A stretch of DNA of 64,000 bases from Pterobdella sp. o SKG-2022 (Eukaryota; Annelida; Clitellata; Hirudinida; Piscicolidae): the NCBI GenBank assembly GCA_964035795.1, contig OZ038326.1, forward strand, positions 6,065,759-6,129,758, written 5' to 3'. Position 1 is the stretch's first letter. Every line of letters starts with the position of its first letter. Below are positions 38,595 to 49,916 of the stretch, in pieces. The translations under genes and the position numbers were made by a program. Below the pieces are notes generated by a model. The model saw only the letters and a list, made by a program, of their open reading frames with translations, ran no database searches and was not told the DNA's origin.

Positions 38595-39005
38595 AATTTA
38601 ATCAATAAATAAGCCGAAACTGCCATAAAATTACTTGATAACAATAGATCATTAGGCTATGACAAGATCAAAGAAGAAACGAGGAAAGCATTGATTTGCA
38701 CAACCATTGACAAACTCACTTAGATAATAAACACCAAAATTTTTAATGAACAACTCCACCAGCTAAGGCATTTTGCATTTTATACACAACACAATAAAAC
38801 TAAAACTGTTGAAAACACTAATCCAATATTACTACTCTACATCATAAAAAAAGTAGTTCCAATTTACATTAAACAGACTAAGACCAACAATAGAGAACTG
38901 CCTGTAACCTAGCCAAACAGTCTATAGGAAATGTAGGTATATCGAAGACATTGTACGAACACACAAACTCAAAATAACCAGCACAATAAAAACTTCCAAT
39001 AAACT
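38595..39005 (+). mobile_element. Non-LTR reverse-transcriptase fragment
   Basis: One frame reads KLLDNNRSLGYDKIKEETRK, TIDKLT, INTKIFNEQLHQL, then ENTNPILLLYIIKKV and NRELPVT. This is the order of the RT fingers/palm entry of LINEs (kNNKSPGpDki...NTIF...P..LL...RK). Stops show decay. It is separate from the Gypsy fragment upstream and from the RTE copy at 43.4 kb. Confidence 0.65.
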
Positions 39006-39290
39006 GACATTTGAGAAAAAATAAAATAATCGAAAAAATTAGATAAAACTAAGTTTTTGAACGCTCACTCTTTGTGACATTATTTGAAAACGTCACAACT
39101 TGAAAGTGTTTATTTCATTTATTGTCGAAACATCTTGAAGAACCATTTTATCCAATAGTTAATTGAAATAACCTATAATATTTAGCAAGGTTTGTGTTTT
39201 GATGTTTTTTTTTAGAAGCCCTAAATTATCTTTGAGTATTTAATCGTTAGTTTTCAAGATTTTTGAACGGTGTACCCGTTTTGGTGAGAG

Positions 39291-40674
39291 ATGGAGGTTA
39301 TTTTTCTCTTTGCATATTTTTTTGGCCTTTCTCAGGGTAATTTTTTGAATTTTTTTATATTAAATAGCAAGCTGTTTATTAAAAATTGTAGATTCGATTC
39401 AATTTGTTTTTGCTTTTTAAAATATTAATAATATCTTTACAATGGCATTAGTGCACTTATCCTAAAGCTTCAAGTATAGTACATTAAATTAATTCACTCA
39501 AACAAATATCTTTTATTGAAAATTGATCCTTTTTCCAAAGCTTTCACCTGTCTTTCAAAATGGGGATACTCTCCTGGCAGTGAGTAATTTAAATAGTTTA
39601 ACAATGAAAAAAAATGTGTTCATAACTATTCAGACATCGTATGTATTTTTCTTCAATATTTTGTAACGAAAAACATCAAATAAGAAGAATTTTTAATACA
39701 TTTATTGAGAATCGGAAGCTATAATTTTCGATAAGTTTAGCCTTATCATAAAACGTTTTATGATAAGGCTAAACTTATCGAAAATCATAGCTTCCGACTC
39801 CCAATAAATGTATTAAAAATTTCTCTTATTTGATGTTCATAACTATAAAACGCTACAAAGTTTTTTAATATTTTTTATTAGTATTGCAAATGTAAGAAAA
39901 ATTACATAATACTTTTCTACTTAAGTAACAACAGGGTCTCCCTGCTACATGGTAGAGGAGTCATACATGGGAACCTGGTTCGAAAGTATAACCCATTGTA
40001 GTTTCCTCCACCTATCAAGAGGTCATATCGTACAAGCCCTCAACGATCAAGAGAAAACTGATATAGATAGAGCCATTAGATATTTTGAAAGTAAGTTAAA
40101 AGCTTGTAAACAAGAAAAAATTACATAATGGAAATACTGATAGAATATGAAATTTGATTTTGCTTATTATTAATAGGAATAATTATGATAACAATGTATA
40201 ATACTTGATATAAATTTGTGTAATGCATTTTCACATGGAGTAGCACCCAGTGAAACCTATAAATTACGCAACCAAAACCCCATTTAAAAGTGAGGTAATG
40301 GTCTACTTATTAAACACATTAGACCAGAATTTTAAGTGCAAAGCATATTGGCTGGGTGCCAGGCAAGCCTCAGGTGGGTTCGTGTGGATCGATAACGATT
40401 CAAACCCAACATCCGTTGTTTCTGGACATTGGGCAAAAGGTGTTTTGATGCTATTTGTATAGGCTTTATCAATGTTAATTATTAATTTGAATAAACGCAT
40501 TATCAAATTACTGAATCACATTTAATCCAAATAATGAATCACATGCATCTTTGTAAATACAATTTTACAGGCGAGCCTAATCTCCTCTACTCTTGCGCCA
40601 TAATCCACGCTGAGAACTACACCTATTCCACTGCCAGCTGTTTAGACCACTACTGTGCCCTTTGTAGGTCCTAA
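39291..40674 (+). CDS. Small secreted C-type lectin domain protein, complete, 4 exons
   Basis: Exons 39291-39336, 39935-40090, 40251-40439 and 40571-40674 give 495 nt (164 residues) with consistent phases. Exon 1 encodes a signal peptide (MEVIFLFAYFFGLSQ). The rest is one C-type lectin-like domain: CYMVEE, HCSFLHL, YWLGAR (the 'WIGL' position), W in GGFVWIDND, then HWAKGEPN, SCAII, CLDHYCALC. The EPN motif sits where calcium/mannose site 2 lies in the family, but the matching WND motif is absent (YSTASC instead), so sugar binding is uncertain. Likely extracellular, for example in recognition or immunity; this is inferred. Intron 1 hosts a palindromic foldback. The specific subfamily was not recognised. 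Confidence 0.85.
39661..39848. repeat. Foldback family A, short near-perfect palindrome
   Basis: About 188 bp symmetric around ACGT at about 39753-39756. The arms include tacatttattgag/ctcccaataaatgta and 'gataagtttagccttatc'/'gataaggctaaacttatc', with few mismatches. It lies in intron 1 of the C-type lectin gene, so the transcript would contain a long hairpin. The ends extend to 'agacatcgtatg', shared with the long copy at 2.9-3.5 kb. Confidence 0.85.
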
Positions 40675-40923
40675 AACTGCCGTTATTTAGTTTAGTAGGT
40701 TCAATATAGTAGTATATGTTATTATTGAGGTTTTTATCTTATATATCATATCTATTATATTATGGGATGTGGCTGTGAAAATGTGGACAAATTTTGGGTA
40801 AAATTCAGGTGAACATTATCAAATTTTTTGGGCTGTTTTCATTTTTTTTAAAGTTCAAATTCATTAGCATTATTCTTATAATAAAAGTTTTGTTTTAAAA
40901 ATTTCAAAATAATCACGCAACCA

Positions 40924-42037
40924 TCAATTGTATTCTCGTCTTATTCTTCTCACAAAGAAACCAATAATACTGAGCGTCACCATGAGTGCAAAACTAAGAA
41001 AAACTAAAATATAATTATCTACTTGTCTTCTCCTGTCTGGCATGTCATAATATGGTGGAAAAGTGATGTGTCTATTGAATGATGCGTTTCTCGTAGGAGG
41101 TATTAAAGGTATTGCAAAGTCATCTTCATTATCTACAAAGAAAATTTGATCGGGGTCGAGAGGTCCTGCACCAGGTATATAAGGTAGACCTGAAAAGACA
41201 ACATGATGTTGAATGCATTAATTTGAAGTTTTTCATAAATACAAAACCACTATTATCTATATGGAAAAAATGTTTACTAGTTTTGGGTTTTAAGCACGCA
41301 GGTCATAAACTGAAAACACTACAGAAACAAAGAAAAATAAAAATACTCATAGAAACTTCTGTATTTTCCCATTTAGTCTATATGGAGCTAGAAAAGATTT
41401 TGGCAGGTATGAGAAAATAATATGGCCTTGCAGACATTAGAAGATTTGAAGCTGAAACAAAAACTCAAAAAGATCATTTTCATTCAACAAAAACAAAATA
41501 TGCCTCAAACTTATTCATAAAGATATCAATAAATAAAACAACAAAATTATCACCACCCATTAACGATAATTTATATTACTTTATCAAGTACTTGATAATG
41601 TGAGTTATTCTCGCAAAATTCTTTGTAACCCTTTTGATTCATTAGTACTTACAATAAAGCTATGTTCAGAATTTCCTGATTTTTGGTTCATGATTTGAAC
41701 ATATCAAGAATTTACTTGTTTTTAAAAACAAATGAGTACAAAAATGTTTTAATATAGTGTTGCAATTAGAAAAATAAGACCAAAAATAATGTTTAACTAG
41801 GTTTAAAAATTTTTGCTAAAACATTTTAAATCCATGATCAAGCCAATAAGCTCAGGCTTTTCGGATTTAGAATATTAACAAAAATCTACGTTTTTATTAC
41901 ATTTTAACAATGTATTATTATAGAAAATATTTTTCAGTCGATCATGTCATTTAGAATATTTTGTATAGATAAAATAAAATCACCTGGGGGAGCGTTGTTA
42001 GAAATGTTTCCCAGTGACCTGGCTCGGTCCCTGTTTC
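40924..42037 (-). CDS. C-terminal exons of an unidentified single-pass membrane protein
   Basis: Two phase-compatible minus-strand exons, 42037-41984 and 41189-40924, encode a proline-rich juxtamembrane region (NISNNAPPG, YIPGAGPLDPDQIFFVD, ITFPPYYDMPDRRR). This is followed by one hydrophobic segment (about 22 residues, NYILVFLSFALMVTLSIIGFF) and a short basic tail RRIRREYN, then TGA. The arrangement suggests a type I membrane protein with a tiny cytoplasmic tail. The upstream exon(s) were not found; the sequence 5' of 42037 has a stop in frame. It is convergent with the lectin gene. I do not recognise the family. Confidence 0.45.
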
Positions 42038-42846
42038 CTTCAAGCAACATTCATGCAATTATTTTTTATATTTCAATCCATTTTAATTATAACATCTTCA
42101 ATTTTCGTTATGAATAAATTACTTGATGTAGTAAGCCTCATTGTGTTAAACTGTAAAAAGTCTGAAAAACATTATTTATAACAAAAGTTTGGAATGACGT
42201 TTATTTTTAAATTTAAAACATACTTGAAGCTTAAATGTCAGTTTTTGTTTAATATTTCGTAAAATTATTATTTTAAAAACGTATAACGTTAGATAAATTT
42301 TTTAAAGTAGGTCTTTTTGAAACAGAGTTTCACAAAAACTTTTTGAGAGGCAAAAATATAACATTATTTTTCATTTATAGACAAAACTTCATATTTTGAA
42401 AAGTTTGGTTTAATCACAAAACATAAAAACAAAAAAAACAAAAAAACTAATATTATTATAGTGGCATGAAATTTCAAAAATTAAAAAAAAGATGCTTATC
42501 TTTTACTTTTTAAACTAAAAATCAAATTTTCAGTTTTGAATGTGACACATTTTTAAACGCTTTTAGATTTGTTTACCTGTTATATTTATAATCATATTTA
42601 AAACTAATCACTTTTTACCAAACAATTTTTTAACAATACTTTTTTAAAAATTGTTCAAAATGAATAAAGAATGCTCAGAGTTTTGTAAGTTCCAGTGTTT
42701 TCCAAGATATTGATAATGATTATCGTTTGAACTTGTCTGTTCATATTTGATGAAGTTTGAATTTTCAAATAAAATATTTTAAAGAATGTGCTTAATTTAT
42801 TTTTATAAAATTGAGATTATATTCAAAATAGAATGTTAAGCATAGA
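42038..42846. other. AT-rich spacer, no gene identified
   Basis: No exon is supported on either strand. It separates the minus-strand membrane-protein exons from the TRAK start and may contain the promoter of one or both. No core element was identifiable by eye. Confidence 0.4.
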
Positions 42847-45800
42847 ATGCAAGAGGAATTTTTCGAAACTGAAGACTGTGATGATATTTCCGAACTGATC
42901 ACAAAAACAGGTAGTCGATAAGGCTCACTATTCAAGAAATTAAATAAAAAATTTAATAGATTTTTCATCCATTAAAGACTATAAAAAATCATTTAAGTTG
43001 TATAACGTATAAAAATATGAAATTTTTAGAATTATCTACAAGTAGATGGGAAGAAGGAAACTATGATGTGAGTAAAATAAAAAATGTAGAAATTTTACAA
43101 GAAATCATCAAACAGGTCTGATTTATGTATTTTTTATTATCACCATTATAAAATAAATTTAAAATTTTATTTACTAGATTGATTTTCATTTTCATTATTA
43201 AAAATAACTTCATCAAAAAATAATTAATTTTACTACAGAAAGATTCAAAGTTAATATTAAGTGCTGAAATCGGGAGTAGGTTGTTAAAAAGGGAGAGAAG
43301 ACTGAATGATAGCAACAGTATTCTGCAAGTCCATATACAATCACTTGAAGATGAGGTCTAAATTGGAAAATTATTAAACTATATATCTTGCTCGATTCAA
43401 CTCTTTACTTGCGGTGTGCTAGGGTAAAAAGAGTTTCTTGTAGGATGAATGGAAATTTTGAATGCAGGGTTTGTATGAATGGTTCAAATGAGGAATGTAA
43501 GAATGTTTCAAATAGTTGTTTGAGTGAGTTGGAGAGGGTAAATAGTTATTGTTATCTAGGGATAATATGAATGGTGGAGGAGGAAGTGAGCTAGCTGTTA
43601 CATAAAGGATAGGGCTGGACTGGAAGGCATTCAACAGTGTGTCTTTTATGTTATGTGGTAAAAGACACACATGGAATATTTAAGGACAAATTTATAGGAC
43701 ATGTGTGAGGCCTGTCATGACATATGGCTCAGAAACTTGGGTGGTAAGATCCGTTGAAGAGAGTATGTTGAGAATAGCAGAAAAATGGATGCTTCGAATG
43801 ATGTGTGGTGTGCAGCTAACTGATGGTGTGAGTACAAAGAAGTTGATGGTTAGATTAGGGTTAGATAATAATATTATTGAAGTGGTGAGACAAGAAAGTT
43901 TGAGATGGCTGGGGCATGTGATAAGGAAAAGGGATGAAGATTGTGTTAAGCAGGCATGGAGGTTTGAGGTTGAAGGTAGTAGAGAAAGGGGAAAGCCAAG
44001 GTTAGCTAGGAAAAATATATTGTGATGGGTCTGGCTTAAATCTTGAAGATGCTTATGACAGGTTGAAATGGATAGAGAGGATTAGATTGTGGAAAGAAGT
44101 CAGTGACCCTTTGGAAAAGGGAAAAATGCTGACTATAATAAAATGATACAACTGGACCCTTAGTTTAAGCAATATTTAAACTAATGATGATGATGATGAT
44201 GATTAGTTTAAATTAATTTTTCAATCATGCTGATTTCAACTTGCTTAAAAAATTTCACAACTTTTTGGTAGTTGATTTTTTAAATTTCATTTACTACTTT
44301 TATATAAAAAAACCCATATCTAAAATTGATCAAAATTTGTCTTTTTTTTGGTAAGCCTTTCATCTTGTTTACCATGTCTCTCATTGCTTGTCTACTGCTC
44401 AATTTATTCATCAATTATTCCAAATATTGATTGTATATTGTAAATTCAAAGGTGAGACAATTGAAGTTCGAACAAAAAAATTACAAACAAAAAAGAGGGG
44501 AAGATGAAGAAGCTATAAGAACATTGCTTCAGTTAGTATTATAAGTTTGGGGTAGTAATAGTAGTAGCAGTAGTTAAACCTATCTAATTAATAAATCTAT
44601 ATACTATTTATCTATTTAATATACTTATCCAACCTATTCCTTCAATCAATCCACACCAAAAGGCGCAGCAACTCGGTGAAGATAGAGAGATCGAAGCAGC
44701 TACAAGAGCAGGTCAAAGTTCTCAAAGAGGATGTACACTGTCTTATTGAAGAACTCACAACCCTTCAAGTGCATGTGCAGCAAGAGGTAGGTGTTATTGG
44801 GGTGATGAGGTTAGATGTGGTGTTATAGTGCTTAATTTTGGTGTAAGAGTGGCTTTTGTGCAACCTGTGCTAGCATGGAAACGGACATAAAACGACGATG
44901 ATGAGGTTGGTGGTTAGCGTTAGTGTGCTGGTGTATTTTGTGAGTTACATCGGAAGGTTTTAATTAAATGGAGATATTAAAATGATGATGAACGTGGTGT
45001 AAGGTTTGATTATTTTTGAGTAAAGAGAGTTCTAGGCTTATAATGATCATCAATAAAAATATTTAAAAAATTTTCTAAGAAATATCTAACTAAAGAAAGT
45101 TGTTCTATTGAAGATAATATTAATGATTCATAATGATGCGAGCAATAATAAAATTTATTTATATACTAATTATATTGTTATGTTAATAAAATTTTTAGTT
45201 TTATATTTATTTAATGTACGAAATTTACAAACTTATGTTATTAAGCATTATTACTTATCTCTTGAGAGCGTTTTTATAACTAGTTTCAATTCATTACAAT
45301 CATCAATAGTGCTTCAAACATTTGTTTATTGTATTTTTGAATCAGTTAAGAGCTGTCATTAGCCTATAAATAATTTTAAAAAAAGGGTTTTAGCATTAGT
45401 GCAAAAAGTATTATCAACTTTATTCACTAGCGGTGAGGTGAAAAAACAGTGTTTTTATCCATAAAAGTCGCAAAGCTTTTCGTAAGTCGAGCTTAAATTA
45501 TCAAGTGAACACTTAGCTTTTTACTAAAAACAAACTTACGATATCAAGTGATACATATTATTAGAAAAAATAATTATCAGTCTATTGTGTATTTAATGCT
45601 TCTCTTGTATTAAGTAGGTTAACGTATTATCTTTGAACCATTATAATAACTGGATAACATTAAAGAAAATTTTTTATTTAAATTAATCTTATTTTTTTAA
45701 TTTAATAAATTAATTATTTAATTAAAACCAATTAATTAATTAATTAAAATCAATTTATTTAAAACTAATTTAACCCAAGGTGGATGGAGTTAAGGAAATG

Positions 45801-48800
45801 CTAAAGGAGAGGTTGGAAAGCGCTACAACAGAAGTCGTAGCGTTGGAAAGGAAGGTGGAAACAATACAAAACAAGTACAACGTGTTCGATTATGACGCTT
45901 CCTCTTTCAAAAGTTTTATTCAAGATCTCGCTAATCATTGCTTGTCTGTTAGTGAAGTTTGTTTTATACATCTCATATATAACTCAAAAATTACCCATCT
46001 GCTGAAGAAAATGGGTTTAAACTGAATTATGATGATGGTATCGTTTTGTGAATTTTTGGCACGTGACTGACATGTGAGGAGTTTGCGTTGAATGGCGTTT
46101 GGGAGTAAACGTGATGAAATTATATTTTGTTATAAATAAAATTATACTTGAAACGTTGTTTGAACAGCAAGAAGAGAATATTGAATCGTTGAACTTGCAA
46201 ATACAAGATATAAAGAGAGGGAGAGACCAGGAAAAAAAAGAAGTGAGACTTTTATAAAGTATTAAGTTTCCATAAAATATCTTGAAAACGAAATTCTTTT
46301 TGCGCATAATATATTCAAAACCATGAAGCGCTTTAAAAATTAGTTGAAATGCACCAATAAAAACTCTATTCTAAACTCAAGCGCACCCATAATACAAAAA
46401 AACATAACACATCACAGATGGGCAACCTAATCTTCGAGAACGATGGTCTGCGGAAAGTGTTGAGCAACCTAAGGGAAAGATTAAAAGAGGTGGAAAGAGG
46501 TAGACTGCCGAAAGTTCTTCGTCACGTGAATGATGCCACGTCCCCTTATATCGACTCCAGGTGTCTCGCCCAGGAGCTAGAGCAAACACCCACATCAGAA
46601 AAGTATTATTTTTTTTGTTATCTTACCTATTTTTATTTTTTTATTGATTTATGTTATCCTTGGTGAAGGAAACCCGCCTATTTAGACGATTTGATTGATT
46701 GATATTGTTATTTATATTATTCTAATTTATTATTATTATTTATATTATTTTTTTATTGTTATTTTCCATTATTGTTTTTTTTTATTATTCTTCATATAAA
46801 TCAACTATTTATGTAGAAACGTAATGAAACTCTTCAAGGTCAATTCAATACATTTGCATTTCATAAAGCCTTGCTTCATTATTATTACATGTATAATAAT
46901 AACTATAATATTTATTATTATTTTTATTATTATTATTATTATCATCATTTTTATTAAAATATTCATATTATTGTTCCAAAAATGACGAATCAATAACTTT
47001 TTTTTTGAAATTTTTTTTCACTGATTCTTCAAACCTGTTCAATTGCAGTTATCGTTTCCACAAAAAGTTGAGTCTGCAGCCAGCCAGCTACTACAGCAAC
47101 TACAATAACGGTGCTTTGATGCAACAGTATAGTAACAATCTTCTACATATTACCAATGGGGATACGGATATTGCAGAAGAGGAAGATTCTTCAGCCGAAA
47201 ATGCATCAAAAAATAAGGATGTAGAGTGTACAAATGCATCAAACTTGTCTTTTTTCAACCTACCCATGACTCCTTTCCAAGTTGAAAGTCTTCTCAACAA
47301 ATTCGAGTGAGACTGTTTTATTTAGTTAATATTTTTAATGAGGGTTTATTATTATATCTATTTAAAGACCCTGATTGTACATTGGGTGTATCGGTGGAGT
47401 TAGATTAGTCCAATCAATGCTAGCATAGAATCATCGTCTTCATCATCATTTTATTATAGTCAGCATCTCTCCTTTTTTCGAGCAGTCACTGACTTTTTCC
47501 CATGATCTAAGGAAACGGACGTAGAATGATTATGATGATTTTATCTGCAAGAATAATTTTGAATTCATTACCTTAAACTCCATTATAATTAAAATTAAAT
47601 TCATTTTGAAAGTTATTTATTCATCAAATTTTCACTTTCTTACATAAATACTAGTGTTCAGATAGAACTTCCCAATCTAGTTTTTGGGTATATTATTTAA
47701 AAGATTAAATCTCAATCGAAATAAAAGTTTGAGCGCATCAGTAGCTTGCCATGTTATTGTATAAATAATTATTTGAATCTTTATGTTGTATCGCCGCATA
47801 AATATCCATTCAAATATTTATAACAATTAGTTGCTTTATTACCATTTAATCCTACATTATACGCACATGCAGACGTTATATAGGAGAAGACAAGTTAGGA
47901 CAGCCAGGTAGAGTGGGTTCCCAAGATTTAAACTTGGCGGTGCAGTCAATGAAGTTCAAGCAGTCTTTGCTGCACCAATGCTATGATTATAATGAGCGTT
48001 TCGATAGCTTTTTTAAGGATAAGGTGTGTAGAATAAATGATGCTCCCACAGATGTATTTGATAAAAGCAAATCTGACTGTTGTACAAATAATTGTAATAC
48101 TTATGTTAATATTCACAACGAAATCACCCATAAAACGGTTTATAACGTTAATAACTTTTTCAACTTCAACCAATCTGCTTCTCGAGACAACCTCTCTAGA
48201 CTCTCGGTCTCACAGGTTTTGATTATTTATTCAAAATCTTTATGTCTTTTAGTTAAAATATTCAAAAAGATTTTAGGTTTTTGTTGAATAATTTATATGT
48301 TCAAAATAATAGTAATATTTGAGTAGTTTTTAAAATTTTATTTCCTAATTCATATGTATATTCAAAAATTATCAACTAATTATTTTTTCATATAGGTAAA
48401 TACAAACGAAAAATCAAAAATAGAGGTAGATCATTATGATTCTCGAGCAGAAAAGCGTCAAAACTCTTCTCTCTTACCTAAAAGTAAAACTAATTAAAAC
48501 CAATGAAATTTTTATGTTTAAACCAATAAAAGTTTTAATATTTTTTTCACGAAACACCTCAGTGAAATGGAGAAGCTCAAGGTTGGTAGATGATTGGGCA
48601 GGTTTATGGGAATGTAGTGTGACTGATGTTTTCAAGACTAAGTCAGGAGTCTGGATAAAGGGGTCCCAATGTAATGATTATTTCATTGAAGAAGACTTCT
48701 CGAACTTAGAAGAAGATGAGAGTTACAATCAATTCGGTAATCTTTTGAAAGCTGGTAGTTTCAACAACATTACAAATTGTAGTTATAAAAAAGCAGGTAG

Positions 48801-49437
48801 CATTTCTGATCTCAATAAAAAGTTTCTCCATTCAACCGAACGTAGCTCAAACGGTGCTTGTAGTATGTCTAGAAGGGTTTCTCCAAGACGTTCTAAACTT
48901 TTTGGTACATCCATTTCGATATCATCTACTCCAACTTCTTATCCAAATACACCAACAATTTCTATCTGTAATGATAGTGGTTACGAAAATGAAATAGATT
49001 CTAGTGTTTTAGTTGATGATGTTTTGACTAAAAAGTTATCCAAAACTTCTGAAACTCTAAAAAGCAATAAAATTTCGACTACGCCAAAAACAACATCTAT
49101 TTTTTTCAAATCGATGAATACGTCTAGACCACAACTAAACACAAACAAATCGATGAACGATGTTTTAGAAAGCAAAGCCAAAAGACCGACCTACTTCACC
49201 TTCCCATCTTCTTCTTACGAAGAATCATCGTTGCTCAAAAAGATACTTTCTTCATCTTCCAACACACAGTCTTCACCATTTTCTTTTAGTATGGATGACC
49301 TGCGAGCGTCCCCAATACAGCACCAGTCGCATAAATACGCCAGTACAAATAACTTCCTTGATACCAGCAACTGCACTTTTACTTGTAAAAATGAGTCTAC
49401 TTTAAACGGCTGTCTGAAGCTTTACCCTTGTAAATAA
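42847..49437 (+). CDS. TRAK: TRAK/Milton kinesin-mitochondria adaptor, 12 exons
   Basis: Exons 42847-42910, 43030-43115, 43239-43355, 44452-44531, 44663-44786, 45780-45956, 46168-46242, 46418-46602, 47049-47306, 47873-48215, 48396-48483, 48563-49437; 2,472 nt, 823 residues, all phases consistent. TRAK/Milton proteins link kinesin-1 and dynein to Miro on mitochondria (family knowledge). Exon 3 has LILSAEIGSRLLK, matching the AAxxG (CC1-box) segment of the HAP1_N coiled coil that binds dynein light intermediate chain. Exons 4-8 are coiled coil. Exon 10 has the diagnostic GEDKLGQPGRVGSQDL, and exon 12 has DDWAGLWE to SGVWIKGS, matching the 'PGVITKG' block. The long Ser/Thr-rich tail is family-typical. 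The N-terminus is shorter than in vertebrates; an upstream start cannot be excluded. Confidence 0.9.
43375..44205 (+). mobile_element. RTE-like LINE 3' end in TRAK intron 3
   Basis: The frame gives LYLRCARVKRVSCRMNG, then RVNSYCYLG, then a better preserved block from about 43705: RPVMTYGSETWVVRS, RIAEKWMLRMMCGVQL, ESLRWLGHVIRKRDEDC, EGSRERGKPRLARK. It continues, after stops, with RLKWIERIRLWKEVSDPL-like residues and ends in a run of TGA triplets at about 44183-44202. A terminal short tandem repeat instead of poly(A) is typical of RTE-type elements. One 106-codon ORF (43705-44025) survives. Confidence 0.8.
44850..44915 (+). mobile_element. LINE/SINE 3' tail fragment with TGA repeats
   Basis: 'cctgtgctagcatggaaacggacataaaacgacgatgatgagg' carries the tail motif tgctagcatggaaacgga followed by GATGATGA. 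Related tails are at about 47380-47535 and 50085-50130. The motif is common in mollusc and cephalopod repeats, from general knowledge. Confidence 0.5.
47350..47545 (-). mobile_element. RTE-like LINE 3' end, inverted, in TRAK intron 9
   Basis: 'cattttattatagtcagcat...agtcactgactt' (about 47446-47495) is the reverse complement, with few mismatches, of the segment at about 44098-44148 in the plus-strand RTE copy. ATC triplets upstream correspond to the TGA tail. It is an independent insertion of the same family. Confidence 0.7.
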
Positions 49438-49905
49438 TGGCACGATTTTACCTTATGAAGATTTTTAGGTATGTTTTTGATTATAAATCTGAGTCATATG
49501 TGCGTATCATCATAATGCTTGTATTTTTCTTCAAATTATGGCCTTAAACAAGTGATACCATTTTACTCGATTTTTTCTGTTTATTTTGTTTACCTTCTCT
49601 TCACTGCATCAGGCGTATTTTTACTTATTTAAACATTCTCAACTTTCTATTGACTGTTACAACATATGAACAAAGATTATTATAACTAAAAGATTATTTT
49701 CATTTTTTTAGAGAGTAGTAAGTTTGTGCAACGAGATTAGATCCATATTGAATACACTACCAAGTTTGCTATTAGCCACATGCTTTCTTTTAGCCTTGTT
49801 TTCAGTCTAGTTCGGTTAATTTTGTTATAGAATTTTAATAATTCCTTGTAAAGATTTTTGACTTTTATATTATTTTTAATAAAAGAAAAAAATAAATAGA
49901 ATTTT

Positions 49906-49911
49906 TTTATT
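49906..49911 (-). terminator. Candidate poly(A) signal of SBDS
   Basis: TTTATT on plus (AATAAA on minus) starts 6 nt after the SBDS stop codon. This is unusually close, leaving a very short 3' UTR unless a later signal is used. Confidence 0.4.
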
Positions 49912-49916
49912 CTATG

